Below are positions 1 through 5,108 of a stretch of 9,481 nucleotides of DNA, one piece after another (within the stretch, counting starts at the first letter, position 1; every line of letters begins with the position of its first letter). The stretch covers positions 1 to 9,481 of the forward strand of contig JANYCO010000188.1 of the NCBI GenBank assembly GCA_025360235.1, given 5' to 3'. The stretch is from Cytophagales bacterium. Its GTDB lineage: Bacteria; Bacteroidota; Bacteroidia; Cytophagales; Cytophagaceae. The position numbers were made by a program, and so were the translations under genes. The notes beneath the pieces were generated by a model that was not told the origin of the DNA, made no database searches, and worked only from the letters and a program-made list of their open reading frames with translations.

Positions 1-96
1 GATCACCGCATTATTCTGACTATTCGGGATCTGATTATTATTGATAATTGAGTCTCCGGCATTTTGGGTTACAAGGTTTAGTAGATTTTCAAACAT
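1..96 (-). CDS. N-terminal fragment of a conserved-type hypothetical protein
   Basis: An ATG on the minus strand at 96 opens a frame that stays open for 32 codons to the window edge. The peptide begins MFENLLNLVTQNAGDSIINN and continues with an Asn/Gln-rich stretch. This start resembles short Bacteroidota hypothetical proteins that begin with an amphipathic helix followed by a 'GD(A/S)IINN' motif; that resemblance is from memory and untested. No function can be given. The gene is divergent from the NlpC/P60 gene, with 139 bp between the two start codons, and a TAnnTTTG match lies upstream at 175-182. The rest of the gene is outside the window, so length and domain content are unknown. Confidence 0.7.
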   Translation of the reverse strand, partial: MFENLLNLVTQNAGDSIINNNQIPNSQNNAVI

Positions 97-174
97 ATAA
101 GTAGGGGTTAAATGGATTAATTTCTATAAGACTACTTTTTACGTATTATTCTTTAAAAGGATTGGTTTTTCGTA

Positions 175-182
175 CAAAAATA
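175..182 (-). promoter_or_regulatory. Candidate Bacteroidota -7 promoter element (TATTTTTG)
   Basis: On the minus strand the sequence reads TATTTTTG, an exact match to the Bacteroidota housekeeping -7 consensus TAnnTTTG. It lies about 80 bp upstream of the ATG at 96, so it would give a leader of roughly 70 nt. I see no good -33 TTG at the expected distance, so this rests on one element only. Confidence 0.4.
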
Positions 183-235
183 AAGGCTTGAAAGTTTAGT
201 TGCTATTTTTAAATCTTTTTCATTAAATTGATACT

Positions 236-748
236 ATGAATAGAAGAATCCTTGCCCTTTTGTTTCTGTTTTGCGTTTCGTTTTCTGCCTATACACAAGA
301 CAATGCCCGTTATCATTATAATGATGTATATGATTACAGAGACGATACAATCAAAATCAAAAAATTTAACATTGATAGTCTCCTTCACTACGCCAATACT
401 TTTATTGGCGTTCCCTACCTCATGGGAGGGAAAACCCCTGAAGCATTTGATTGTTCTGGTTTTACCTTTTATTGCTTCAGAGCCTACGGAATTTACCTTC
501 CCTATACAGCGCATCAACAGGCAGAAATAGGAAAAGAAATTACCCTTGCAGAAGCAAAACCTGGCGACCTGATTTTTTTTCAGGGTTATAACCTCAAAGA
601 CAAAACGGTTCATCATGTGGCCATAGTCGCAAATAAAACAGGAACACATTTAAAGATAGTACATGCTGCTTCACATGCCGTGCACTATGAGTATCTGGAC
701 AGTCCTTATTATAAGTCCAGGGTTTTGAAGGTGAGGAGGGTGTATTAA
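236..748 (+). CDS. NlpC/P60 family cell-wall peptidase (secreted)
   Basis: This 170-residue protein is probably a secreted cysteine peptidase of the NlpC/P60 family, which cleaves stem peptides of peptidoglycan in the periplasm. Residues 1-20 form a signal peptide (two Arg, then a Leu/Phe-rich core ending near SAYTQ). I see no clear lipobox. The NlpC/P60 domain runs from about residue 46 to the end. It contains FIGVPYLMGG, the nucleophile Cys73 in DCSGF, the base His127 in HHVAIV, and His143 in IVHAAS as third catalytic residue. The usual KPGDLIFF segment is at 108-115. The triad is therefore intact. There is no SH3 or LysM domain, so this is a minimal single-domain enzyme. The ATG at 236 is chosen because it starts the signal peptide. 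The gene ends 5 bp from the convergent stop of the next gene. Confidence 0.93.
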   Translation: MNRRILALLFLFCVSFSAYTQDNARYHYNDVYDYRDDTIKIKKFNIDSLLHYANTFIGVPYLMGGKTPEAFDCSGFTFYCFRAYGIYLPYTAHQQAEIGKEITLAEAKPGDLIFFQGYNLKDKTVHHVAIVANKTGTHLKIVHAASHAVHYEYLDSPYYKSRVLKVRRVY

Positions 749-753
749 TAGAA

Positions 754-1338
754 TTAAAGGCTTAATGAAATTCCCTCCGCAAAAGCCTTCACATTTTTTA
801 TTGACAACCGATCTGTCAAACTTCTTGAATAATGTAATTGCCGGATAATTAATTTTTCGTCCAACATAAACTCTGCCGGCATAGTACTAAACGACTCACC
901 ACTTTCCATAAGGTGCATTGGCACTTCAATTAATTTTGCTTTTACCGCTGTTTGTATAAATGATGTAAGATGGCTCACGCTAGATTTTAATGTGGATTCC
1001 TCTAGTCCATAAGCATTGTACCACACTTTCCCGGGATCGGCAATAATAGGAATAGGAGAAATTTCTTTATGAAAAACACTTTGCAACATCACTCTCTCGG
1101 AAGACTCAAAGAAAAAGATCATTTCCAAATTTTTGTCTTTAAGTTCTTTATGCATTTTCAAAAGCGCATGCACACGTATGTTACAAAAAGGACAACCGGC
1201 ATGACGAAAAAATCCGATAAATACTTTTTTGCCTTTATAATCCTCCAGATTGATCATCCTACCAAAGATATCTTTTAAATTAAACTTCGGTGCCGTTACA
1301 TTTAACTCCAGCTCTATATTCTTTTTCTCTTCCGACAT
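754..1338 (-). CDS. Peroxiredoxin-like (AhpC/TSA, thioredoxin-fold) protein
   Basis: This 194-residue cytoplasmic protein has the thioredoxin fold of the AhpC/TSA superfamily. APKFNLKDIFGRMINLEDYKGKKVFIGFFR (about 16-45) is the typical N-terminal strand-loop, given here in two parts by position. Cys49 and Cys52 form a CPFC motif in FRHAGCPFC. IPIIADPGKVWYNAYGLE (about 96-113) is the conserved 'ADP...YG' region. The classical peroxiredoxin PxxxTxxC motif is absent and a CxxC stands in its place, as in 'peroxiredoxin-like family' proteins. A thiol-disulfide or peroxide-reducing role is inferred, not shown. The ATG at 1338 is well placed, 15 residues before the domain, with a weak GGA about 6 nt upstream. 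It is convergent with the NlpC/P60 gene and divergent from the gene at 1477. Confidence 0.85.
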   Translation of the reverse strand: MSEEKKNIELELNVTAPKFNLKDIFGRMINLEDYKGKKVFIGFFRHAGCPFCNIRVHALLKMHKELKDKNLEMIFFFESSERVMLQSVFHKEISPIPIIADPGKVWYNAYGLEESTLKSSVSHLTSFIQTAVKAKLIEVPMHLMESGESFSTMPAEFMLDEKLIIRQLHYSRSLTDRLSIKNVKAFAEGISLSL

Positions 1339-1396
1339 AGTTCCATTTTTAGATCTTGCTTTGTATTATTTACTATCATAATCAATATACGAAGCA

Positions 1397-1441
1397 AAAC
1401 AATAAACTGGATTTACAGATTCATTTATTTAAACAATAAAT
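1397..1441. repeat. Direct and inverted repeats in a divergent promoter region
   Basis: In the 138-bp gap between two divergent genes, AAACAATAAA occurs at 1397-1406 and again at 1431-1440. The second copy is part of a perfect inverted repeat, ATTTATT (1423-1429) - 5 nt - AATAAAT (1435-1441). The position suits an operator serving one or both divergent promoters. The sequence is almost pure A/T, so chance similarity is a real alternative. Confidence 0.35.
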
Positions 1442-1476
1442 TTCTCCATACAGTATAAAACCCCTAACTTTCCACT

Positions 1477-1953
1477 ATGAAATCCGCCTCCATTGCTGAA
1501 ATCAAGAAAGAATTGAAGTCACTCTCTGACATTCAATTACTAGAGGTTTGCATGCGTCTGGCGAAATACAAGAAGGACAACAAAGAGCTCCTCAACTATT
1601 TATTGTTTGAAGCTGAAAACGAACACACTTATATCACTTCCATTAAAGCCGAGATGGACGAACAATTTGAAGAGATGAATGTAAGTAATGCCTATCTCTC
1701 CAAAAAAAGTTTGCGCAAAATTCTGCGTACCATTAGCAAGTACATAAAATATTCCGGCACCCCCGAAACAGACCTTGAATTACTAATTTACTTTTGCAAA
1801 AAAATAAAATCCTCTCCGATAAATAAGTTTTTAAAAACGAATACGGTGTTGAATAATCTCTATTTACAGCAGCTTAAGAAAATAGAAAAGGCGTTGGGGT
1901 CGCTGCACGAAGATTTGCAGTTTGATTATCGGAAGGAGTTGGAACGGTTGTGA
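1477..1953 (+). CDS. Hypothetical protein, predicted all-helical
   Basis: I do not recognise the family of this 158-residue protein. It is charged (Lys/Glu-rich), has no signal peptide or membrane segment, and reads as a string of amphipathic helices: IAEIKKELKSLSDIQLLEVC at about 6-25, a second helix around KDNKELLNYLLFEAENEH, and a long C-terminal helix with LKKIEKALGSLHEDL. The first 55 residues ('LSDIQLLEVCMRLAKYKKDNKELLNYLL') look like a compact helical bundle. It is therefore probably a soluble cytoplasmic protein, possibly an interaction module. ATG at 1477 is the first start and follows an AT-rich leader. Its stop TGA (1951-1953) overlaps an ATG (TGATG) that opens a 43-codon frame, discussed in the findings. 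Codon use is like its neighbours, which supports a genuine gene. Confidence 0.8.
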   Translation: MKSASIAEIKKELKSLSDIQLLEVCMRLAKYKKDNKELLNYLLFEAENEHTYITSIKAEMDEQFEEMNVSNAYLSKKSLRKILRTISKYIKYSGTPETDLELLIYFCKKIKSSPINKFLKTNTVLNNLYLQQLKKIEKALGSLHEDLQFDYRKELERL

Positions 1954-2023
1954 TGCAGTGTCCACATTGGAGGAAATGTCTGGTGCAATACCAAGCCATG
2001 GGGTACCGCGCTCCAACAAAGGC

Positions 2024-2075
2024 AAAAGATAAAAACGAAGCAACATTTTTTTCATATTACCCATTTTTATCTTTT
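2024..2075. terminator. Possible bidirectional AT-rich terminator between convergent genes
   Basis: AAAAGATAAAAA (2024-2035) and TTTTTATCTTTT (2064-2075) are perfect inverted repeats of 12 bp separated by 28 nt. They sit in the 146-bp space between the convergent gene at 1477-1953 and the DoxX gene. The arms contain one G/C pair only and the loop is long, so termination activity is a guess from position. Confidence 0.3.
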
Positions 2076-2099
2076 TCAGCTTAATCAAAGTTCAGATAA

Positions 2100-2465
2100 T
2101 TACACAGCCTTCAAGCGTTCTCTAAACCAATACGACACTCCCAGAATGGTGAGCAGCACAAGTGGTCCAAAAAATGGTGTGCCTGTAGCAATATGTGTCC
2201 AGGTGGCGCCAATAAAGACGAAGGCAATTCCGGCATAAGCCCATTCTTTTACTCTTTCGATAGCAGGAACGGGAATTAACAAAGTAATTCCGCCTAATAG
2301 TTTTGCTATTCCAAGTATGTCAATAAGGAACATCGGAAGGCCAAGGGTTTGGAACCCTTTGACCACCTCGGGGTTTTTAGTCAAATACATCACACCGCTC
2401 ATGATCATCATTCCGCCCACTAAAATTGTAGTAATCCAGTAAATAATTTTATCTCTCTTTTTCAT
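2100..2465 (-). CDS. DoxX-like family membrane protein
   Basis: This 121-residue protein is almost entirely four membrane helices: about residues 7-28, 43-65, 74-92 and 98-114. That is the size and topology of the small DoxX-like proteins. The MSGVMYL segment at the end of helix 1, and LGIAKLLGGITLLIP in helix 2, match the family's pattern. DoxX relatives are inner-membrane proteins linked to thiol or quinone redox stress, but the activity of the short versions is not established. The start at 2465 gives the basic MKKRDK before helix 1. It is divergent from the HxlR-type regulator at 2597. This arrangement strongly suggests that the regulator controls it. A TATATTTG promoter element lies 22-29 bp upstream of the ATG. 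Confidence 0.88.
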   Translation of the reverse strand: MKKRDKIIYWITTILVGGMMIMSGVMYLTKNPEVVKGFQTLGLPMFLIDILGIAKLLGGITLLIPVPAIERVKEWAYAGIAFVFIGATWTHIATGTPFFGPLVLLTILGVSYWFRERLKAV

Positions 2466-2486
2466 AGTTTATTCTTTTTGTTTAGT

Positions 2487-2494
2487 CAAATATA
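2487..2494 (-). promoter_or_regulatory. Candidate -7 promoter element for the DoxX gene (TATATTTG)
   Basis: The minus strand reads TATATTTG, an exact TAnnTTTG match, 22-29 bp upstream of the DoxX start codon. It implies a very short leader of about 15 nt. No convincing -33 element is visible, so transcription may rely on an activator or on the -7 element alone. Confidence 0.5.
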
Positions 2495-2508
2495 GAGTAT
2501 AGTTCCTT

Positions 2509-2516
2509 TACTTTTG
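2509..2516 (+). promoter_or_regulatory. Candidate -7 promoter element for the HxlR-type gene (TACTTTTG)
   Basis: TACTTTTG matches TAnnTTTG exactly and lies 81-88 bp upstream of the chosen start at 2597. It is only 14 bp from the opposing DoxX -7 element, so the two promoters overlap. Transcription would begin near 2522, at the edge of the tandem palindromes. It would also begin downstream of the ATG at 2519, which argues against that ATG as the start. Confidence 0.5.
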
Positions 2517-2522
2517 TAATGG

Positions 2523-2556
2523 GTTTCCTTATGGAAACTAGTTTCCTACAAGAAAC
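2523..2556. promoter_or_regulatory. Tandem palindromes, candidate operators of the HxlR-type regulator
   Basis: Two palindromic units follow one another: GTTTCC-TTAT-GGAAAC (2523-2538) and GTTTC-N6-GAAAC (2541-2556). As 18-bp units, GTTTCCTTATGGAAACTA and GTTTCCTACAAGAAACTA agree at 14 of 18 positions, with the mismatches confined to the centre. Their centres are 18 bp apart, so two dimers would bind on nearly the same helix face. They lie just downstream of the regulator's predicted promoter, fitting autorepression, and upstream of the DoxX promoter. Confidence 0.65.
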
Positions 2557-2596
2557 TATATTGATATACAGGAGTTTTATTTCTATATTCGTACTT

Positions 2597-3007
2597 ATGG
2601 AGACAGCCAAGGAGGTTTTAGAAGAAAGGGAAACAGTTCAGGGTCACGAACTTTGTACAGGGAATGCGGAAGAAAAGCAACGTGCAGTGAGTGATGCGAT
2701 GGATATTTTAAGTGGCAAATGGAAGATCCGTTTGCTTGGAACATTACGCTTTCGCGGAAAAATGCGGTTCATGGATTTGCTCAGGGAAGTGAACGGTATC
2801 GCAGCAAAAATGCTTTCAAAAGAGCTTCAGGATTTGGAGGCAAATAAATTAGTGTCGAGAACGGTTTTGAATACGAAACCGATTACTGTAGAATATGAAA
2901 TAACCGAATACGGAAAAAGCCTTGATAAAATTATTCTGGCAATTGTACATTGGGGAACAGAACACAGGAAGACTATAATGGGAGAAAGAAGTAACAATAA
3001 AGAGTAA
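2597..3007 (+). CDS. HxlR family winged-helix transcriptional regulator
   Basis: From the ATG at 2597 this is a 136-residue DNA-binding protein of the HxlR (MarR-like, DUF24) family. The core starts at about residue 30 with DAMDILSGKWKIRLLGTLRF, the hallmark '(I/L)xGKW' element. The recognition region follows as MRFMDLLREVNGIAAKMLSKELQDLEANKLVSRTV (cited in the order seen, roughly residues 54-90), then a wing ending VEYEITEYGKSL. A single Cys20 precedes the core, a place where YodB- and HypR-type members carry a redox-sensing Cys, but its spacing to GKW is longer here. The frame extends back to an ATG at 2519. I prefer 2597 because the extra 26 residues are hydrophobic, unlike the family, and overlap the palindromes. 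The C-terminal tail NNKE is encoded inside a repeat (2993-3020). Confidence 0.9.
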   Translation: METAKEVLEERETVQGHELCTGNAEEKQRAVSDAMDILSGKWKIRLLGTLRFRGKMRFMDLLREVNGIAAKMLSKELQDLEANKLVSRTVLNTKPITVEYEITEYGKSLDKIILAIVHWGTEHRKTIMGERSNNKE

Positions 3008-3020
3008 CAGTGAACAGGAA
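2993..3020 (+). repeat. Degenerate 7-bp periodic repeat at the 3' end of the HxlR-type gene
   Basis: The sequence is built from AACARTR-like units of about 7 bp and spans the last codons, the stop (3005-3007) and the first downstream bases. AACAGTGAACAGGAA (3006-3020) matches a 15-mer at the 3' end of kmo on the other strand (7118-7132) at 14 of 15 positions, so this is probably a dispersed repeat. Confidence 0.55.
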
Positions 3021-3279
3021 AAGGGTTTCCAACCAGAGAATATCTACCATTTCCCTACAAGTTCTGCTTCTAAATCAAATTGGACTATTTAAGCAAATAA
3101 AATGAAGGAAAGCCGATTTGTCAATAATTGGATCTTAATTTGGCCATAAACAACCGATTTTTTAAATAAAATGTCAAACAATGGCCAATTTTTAAGCTAT
3201 TTATTACATTAACGTTAATTTTTTTGATAACCAAGTTTAATATTATACGTTAAATTACATAAGTTAAACAAACACGGAT

Positions 3280-3486
3280 ATGCATTACTTTGAAGTTATT
3301 GAGCACGATGTCACCCTCTTGAACAGGGAGACTGCTGCTTATGTGATTCTTCCTGAAGAATGTAGAAGCAGTAAAAGAACCGATTTCTGGAAAACACTTA
3401 TAAAGAAACACCGCATAGAAATGTATATCCTGCATAAAAGAATGTTTAGAGGAAGTTATTCAACCACCTCACCTTCTTTTTTTTAA
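3280..3486 (+). CDS. Small hypothetical protein (68 aa)
   Basis: The frame starts MHYFEVIEHDVTLLNRETAA and ends in STTSPSFF. It is basic in its second half (KKHRIEMYILHKRMFRG), has no signal peptide or transmembrane helix, and matches no family I know. It is preceded by a 272-bp AT-rich spacer with no other gene, and it stops 27 bp before the convergent AAA gene, both of which suit a real gene. An opposite-strand frame (3250-3435) covers nearly the same span but would begin inside the AT-rich leader and is less protein-like. I see no clear ribosome binding site or TAnnTTTG promoter, so existence is only moderately supported. Confidence 0.45.
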   Translation: MHYFEVIEHDVTLLNRETAAYVILPEECRSSKRTDFWKTLIKKHRIEMYILHKRMFRGSYSTTSPSFF

Positions 3487-3491
3487 GCGAT

Positions 3492-3515
3492 AAAAATCAT
3501 AGTCAAGCTATTTTT
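3492..3515. terminator. Weak hairpin at a convergent gene junction
   Basis: AAAAA (3492-3496), two unpaired bases, ATAG (3499-3502), a 5-nt loop, then CTAT and TTTT (3508-3515) can fold into an A/T-rich stem with flanking A and T runs. It lies between the gene ending at 3486 and the AAA gene's stop at 3514. Only position and the T run support a terminator role. Confidence 0.3.
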
Positions 3516-5046
3516 AATTGTTTCTGAAATCCAAATCCTCGTTATCTCCCTCTTCATCCGCAGTTCCAACATTATTAAACAAACTTCCCAAAAGATCTTT
3601 AAACTGAATTCCACTTTCTAATTTGTGTTTGCTGATTTGTGAATATTCGGCAAGACCATGAAGTAAAAATTCCATATAAAGTAATTTTTCCTCTTTGTTT
3701 AAGGTGGGATGAGCTGTAGTAACTACGGTTGCTAATCCCGGAACAGCAATTAAAACTTGTTCATATTCTTTGTTGGAAAGCGAATTCAGGAAGTCAATAA
3801 AATTACCATTGTTGAACCAATCAATGATTTCTTTGTAAGTAGTATTTTTCTTTTCCTGGCCTTTTTTGATTTTTCTTGCTTTTTCAGGGCTTGGGAAAAG
3901 CGTTTCAAATTCCTGTCGTATCGCCTTACCTATAAGATGTAGCGCCACACTGGAGATTCCTTCCAGCTCACCTTCGTATACAAGCTCGATTTTCCCGGTA
4001 ATCGATGGAATTACACCCATCACATCCGAAATCCGCAAAAATGTTTTTTCGTCACCGGAAATAAGCATTCTTCTTTCCGCAGTACTATACATATTTTCAA
4101 AGGCTGAAATAGTAAGGCGTGCCGATACACCACTTTTCTGGTCCACGTATTCGCTTTTTCTTGCTTCAAAAGAAATCTGTTCGACTAATTGTTTTATAAG
4201 CTCCGGGGCTTTGATATTATTTTTTTGGAATTCGCTTAGCTTTGCTTCCTGTTCTGTAATCTGTCTTGAAATATCAACGGCTTTAGGGTAATGTGTAAGG
4301 ATCTGACTGTCGATCCTGTCTTTAAGAGGCGTAATGATAGAGCCTCTATTGGTGTAGTCTTCAGGGTTTGCGGTAAAGACAAATTCGATATCCAACGGAA
4401 GACGCAATTTGAATCCGCGGATTTGAACATCACCTTCCTGAAGAATATTAAATAAAGCCACCTGAATTCTTGGCTGAAGATCGGGAAGTTCGTTGATAAC
4501 AAAGATGCAGCGGTGCGAACGGGGAATTAATCCAAAATGGATTACACGCTCGTCAGCGTACGTAAGTTTCATCGTTGCTGCTTTTATAGGATCCAAATCA
4601 CCAATTAAGTCGGAAACAGAAACATCAGGGGTTGCGAGTTTTTCGGTATAACGGTTGTCTCTGTGCAACCAGGCTATTGGTGTGTCATCACCATTTTCAC
4701 TTATCAAATCTACTGCGTAACGTGAGAGTGGTTGCAGAGGATCGTCGTTTATTTCTGAGCCATAAACTACCGGAATATATTCATCCAGCAAATTGGTCAT
4801 TAGCCTGGCCATGCGTGTTTTGGCTTGCCCGCGGAGACCAAGAAAAATGATATTATGTTTGGAAAGCACAGCGGTCTGCATCTGTGGGATTACCGTTTCG
4901 TCATAACCTTTTATTTTGTCAAAAAGATTTATTTTATTTTTTAAAGAAGCAACGAGATTTTGGCGCATCTCTTCTTTTACAGATTTTGATTGGTATCCTG
5001 AGGCTTTAAGTTCTCCAAGCGTTTTAATAGTTGGTTGAATTTTCAT
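3514..5046 (-). CDS. MoxR / magnesium-chelatase-like AAA+ ATPase
   Basis: This 510-residue cytoplasmic ATPase belongs to the MoxR/Mg-chelatase subunit I branch of AAA+ proteins. Visible motifs are Walker A GLRGQAKT (about 70-77), Walker B CIFVINELPDL (about 180-190), sensor 1 in FTANPED (about 224-230), and the PLKDR arginine segment (about 240-244). Walker A has Ala where most P-loops have Gly, and Walker B has Asn before the catalytic Glu. I recall 'INELPDL' and 'ANPEDYTNRG' as normal for this subfamily. The last ~150 residues are helical and end in an acidic tail (DEEGDNEDLD). Such ATPases pair with VWA proteins to remodel or metallate clients. The VWA partner is the gene just upstream. 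ATG 5046 is preferred over an upstream in-frame GTG (5085), because it starts next to the conserved 'IKTLGELKASGY' and lies just after two stem-loops. Confidence 0.92.
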   Translation of the reverse strand: MKIQPTIKTLGELKASGYQSKSVKEEMRQNLVASLKNKINLFDKIKGYDETVIPQMQTAVLSKHNIIFLGLRGQAKTRMARLMTNLLDEYIPVVYGSEINDDPLQPLSRYAVDLISENGDDTPIAWLHRDNRYTEKLATPDVSVSDLIGDLDPIKAATMKLTYADERVIHFGLIPRSHRCIFVINELPDLQPRIQVALFNILQEGDVQIRGFKLRLPLDIEFVFTANPEDYTNRGSIITPLKDRIDSQILTHYPKAVDISRQITEQEAKLSEFQKNNIKAPELIKQLVEQISFEARKSEYVDQKSGVSARLTISAFENMYSTAERRMLISGDEKTFLRISDVMGVIPSITGKIELVYEGELEGISSVALHLIGKAIRQEFETLFPSPEKARKIKKGQEKKNTTYKEIIDWFNNGNFIDFLNSLSNKEYEQVLIAVPGLATVVTTAHPTLNKEEKLLYMEFLLHGLAEYSQISKHKLESGIQFKDLLGSLFNNVGTADEEGDNEDLDFRNN

Positions 5047-5048
5047 AG

Positions 5049-5094
5049 TTGAGTTTTGAATCTCAATCCGTGGCTGGTATCTCACCAGATACGG
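5049..5094 (-). promoter_or_regulatory. Two adjacent stem-loops in the VWA-AAA intercistronic region
   Basis: In the mRNA (minus strand) the first stem pairs CCGTATCTGGT with ACCAGCCACGG (5094-5084 and 5078-5068) around a 5-nt loop, with 9 of 11 pairs matched. The second stem pairs TTGAG with CTCAA (5066-5062 and 5053-5049) around an 8-nt loop and ends 2 nt before the AAA start codon at 5046. No U-run follows the first stem, so it is not a typical terminator. RNA processing, stability or translation control of the AAA gene are plausible roles. Confidence 0.5.
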
Positions 5095-5108
5095 ATTAGA
5101 TGTATAAA

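Noticed and set aside
2024..2075. Mobile element ends or an attachment site suggested by the 12-bp inverted repeat
   Set aside because: There is no transposase, integrase or target duplication nearby. The arms are A/T simple sequence, so at most a terminator is suggested.
1864..2088. Minus-strand 74-codon frame (MIKLKKIKMGNMKKML...)
   Set aside because: It overlaps the end of the better-supported gene at 1477-1953, its last third is antisense to it, and it has no recognisable domain. The start looks signal-peptide-like only because the region is Lys/Leu-rich.
2519..2596. N-terminal extension of the HxlR-type regulator to the ATG at 2519
   Set aside because: The predicted transcript would begin after this ATG, the extension overlaps the tandem palindromes, and its hydrophobic residues do not fit the family.
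3137..3193. TTGGCCAT/ATGGCCAA inverted repeat as a terminator of the HxlR-type gene
   Set aside because: It lies 130 bp past the stop, the loop is 33 nt and no G/C-rich stem with T-run is formed, so I kept it only as part of the leader observation.
3250..3435. Minus-strand 61-codon frame opposite the small gene at 3280
   Set aside because: Its start lies inside the other gene, it runs out into the AT-rich leader, and its composition is less protein-like. Neither strand is certain, but the plus frame is better.
3866..4291. Plus-strand 141-codon frame antisense to the AAA ATPase
   Set aside because: The minus strand carries intact AAA+ motifs over a continuous 510-codon frame. This is a Ser/Leu-rich shadow frame.
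5047..5085. GTG start at 5085 for the AAA gene
   Set aside because: The 13 added residues are encoded within the two stem-loops and precede the conserved N-terminus; ATG 5046 is a better start.
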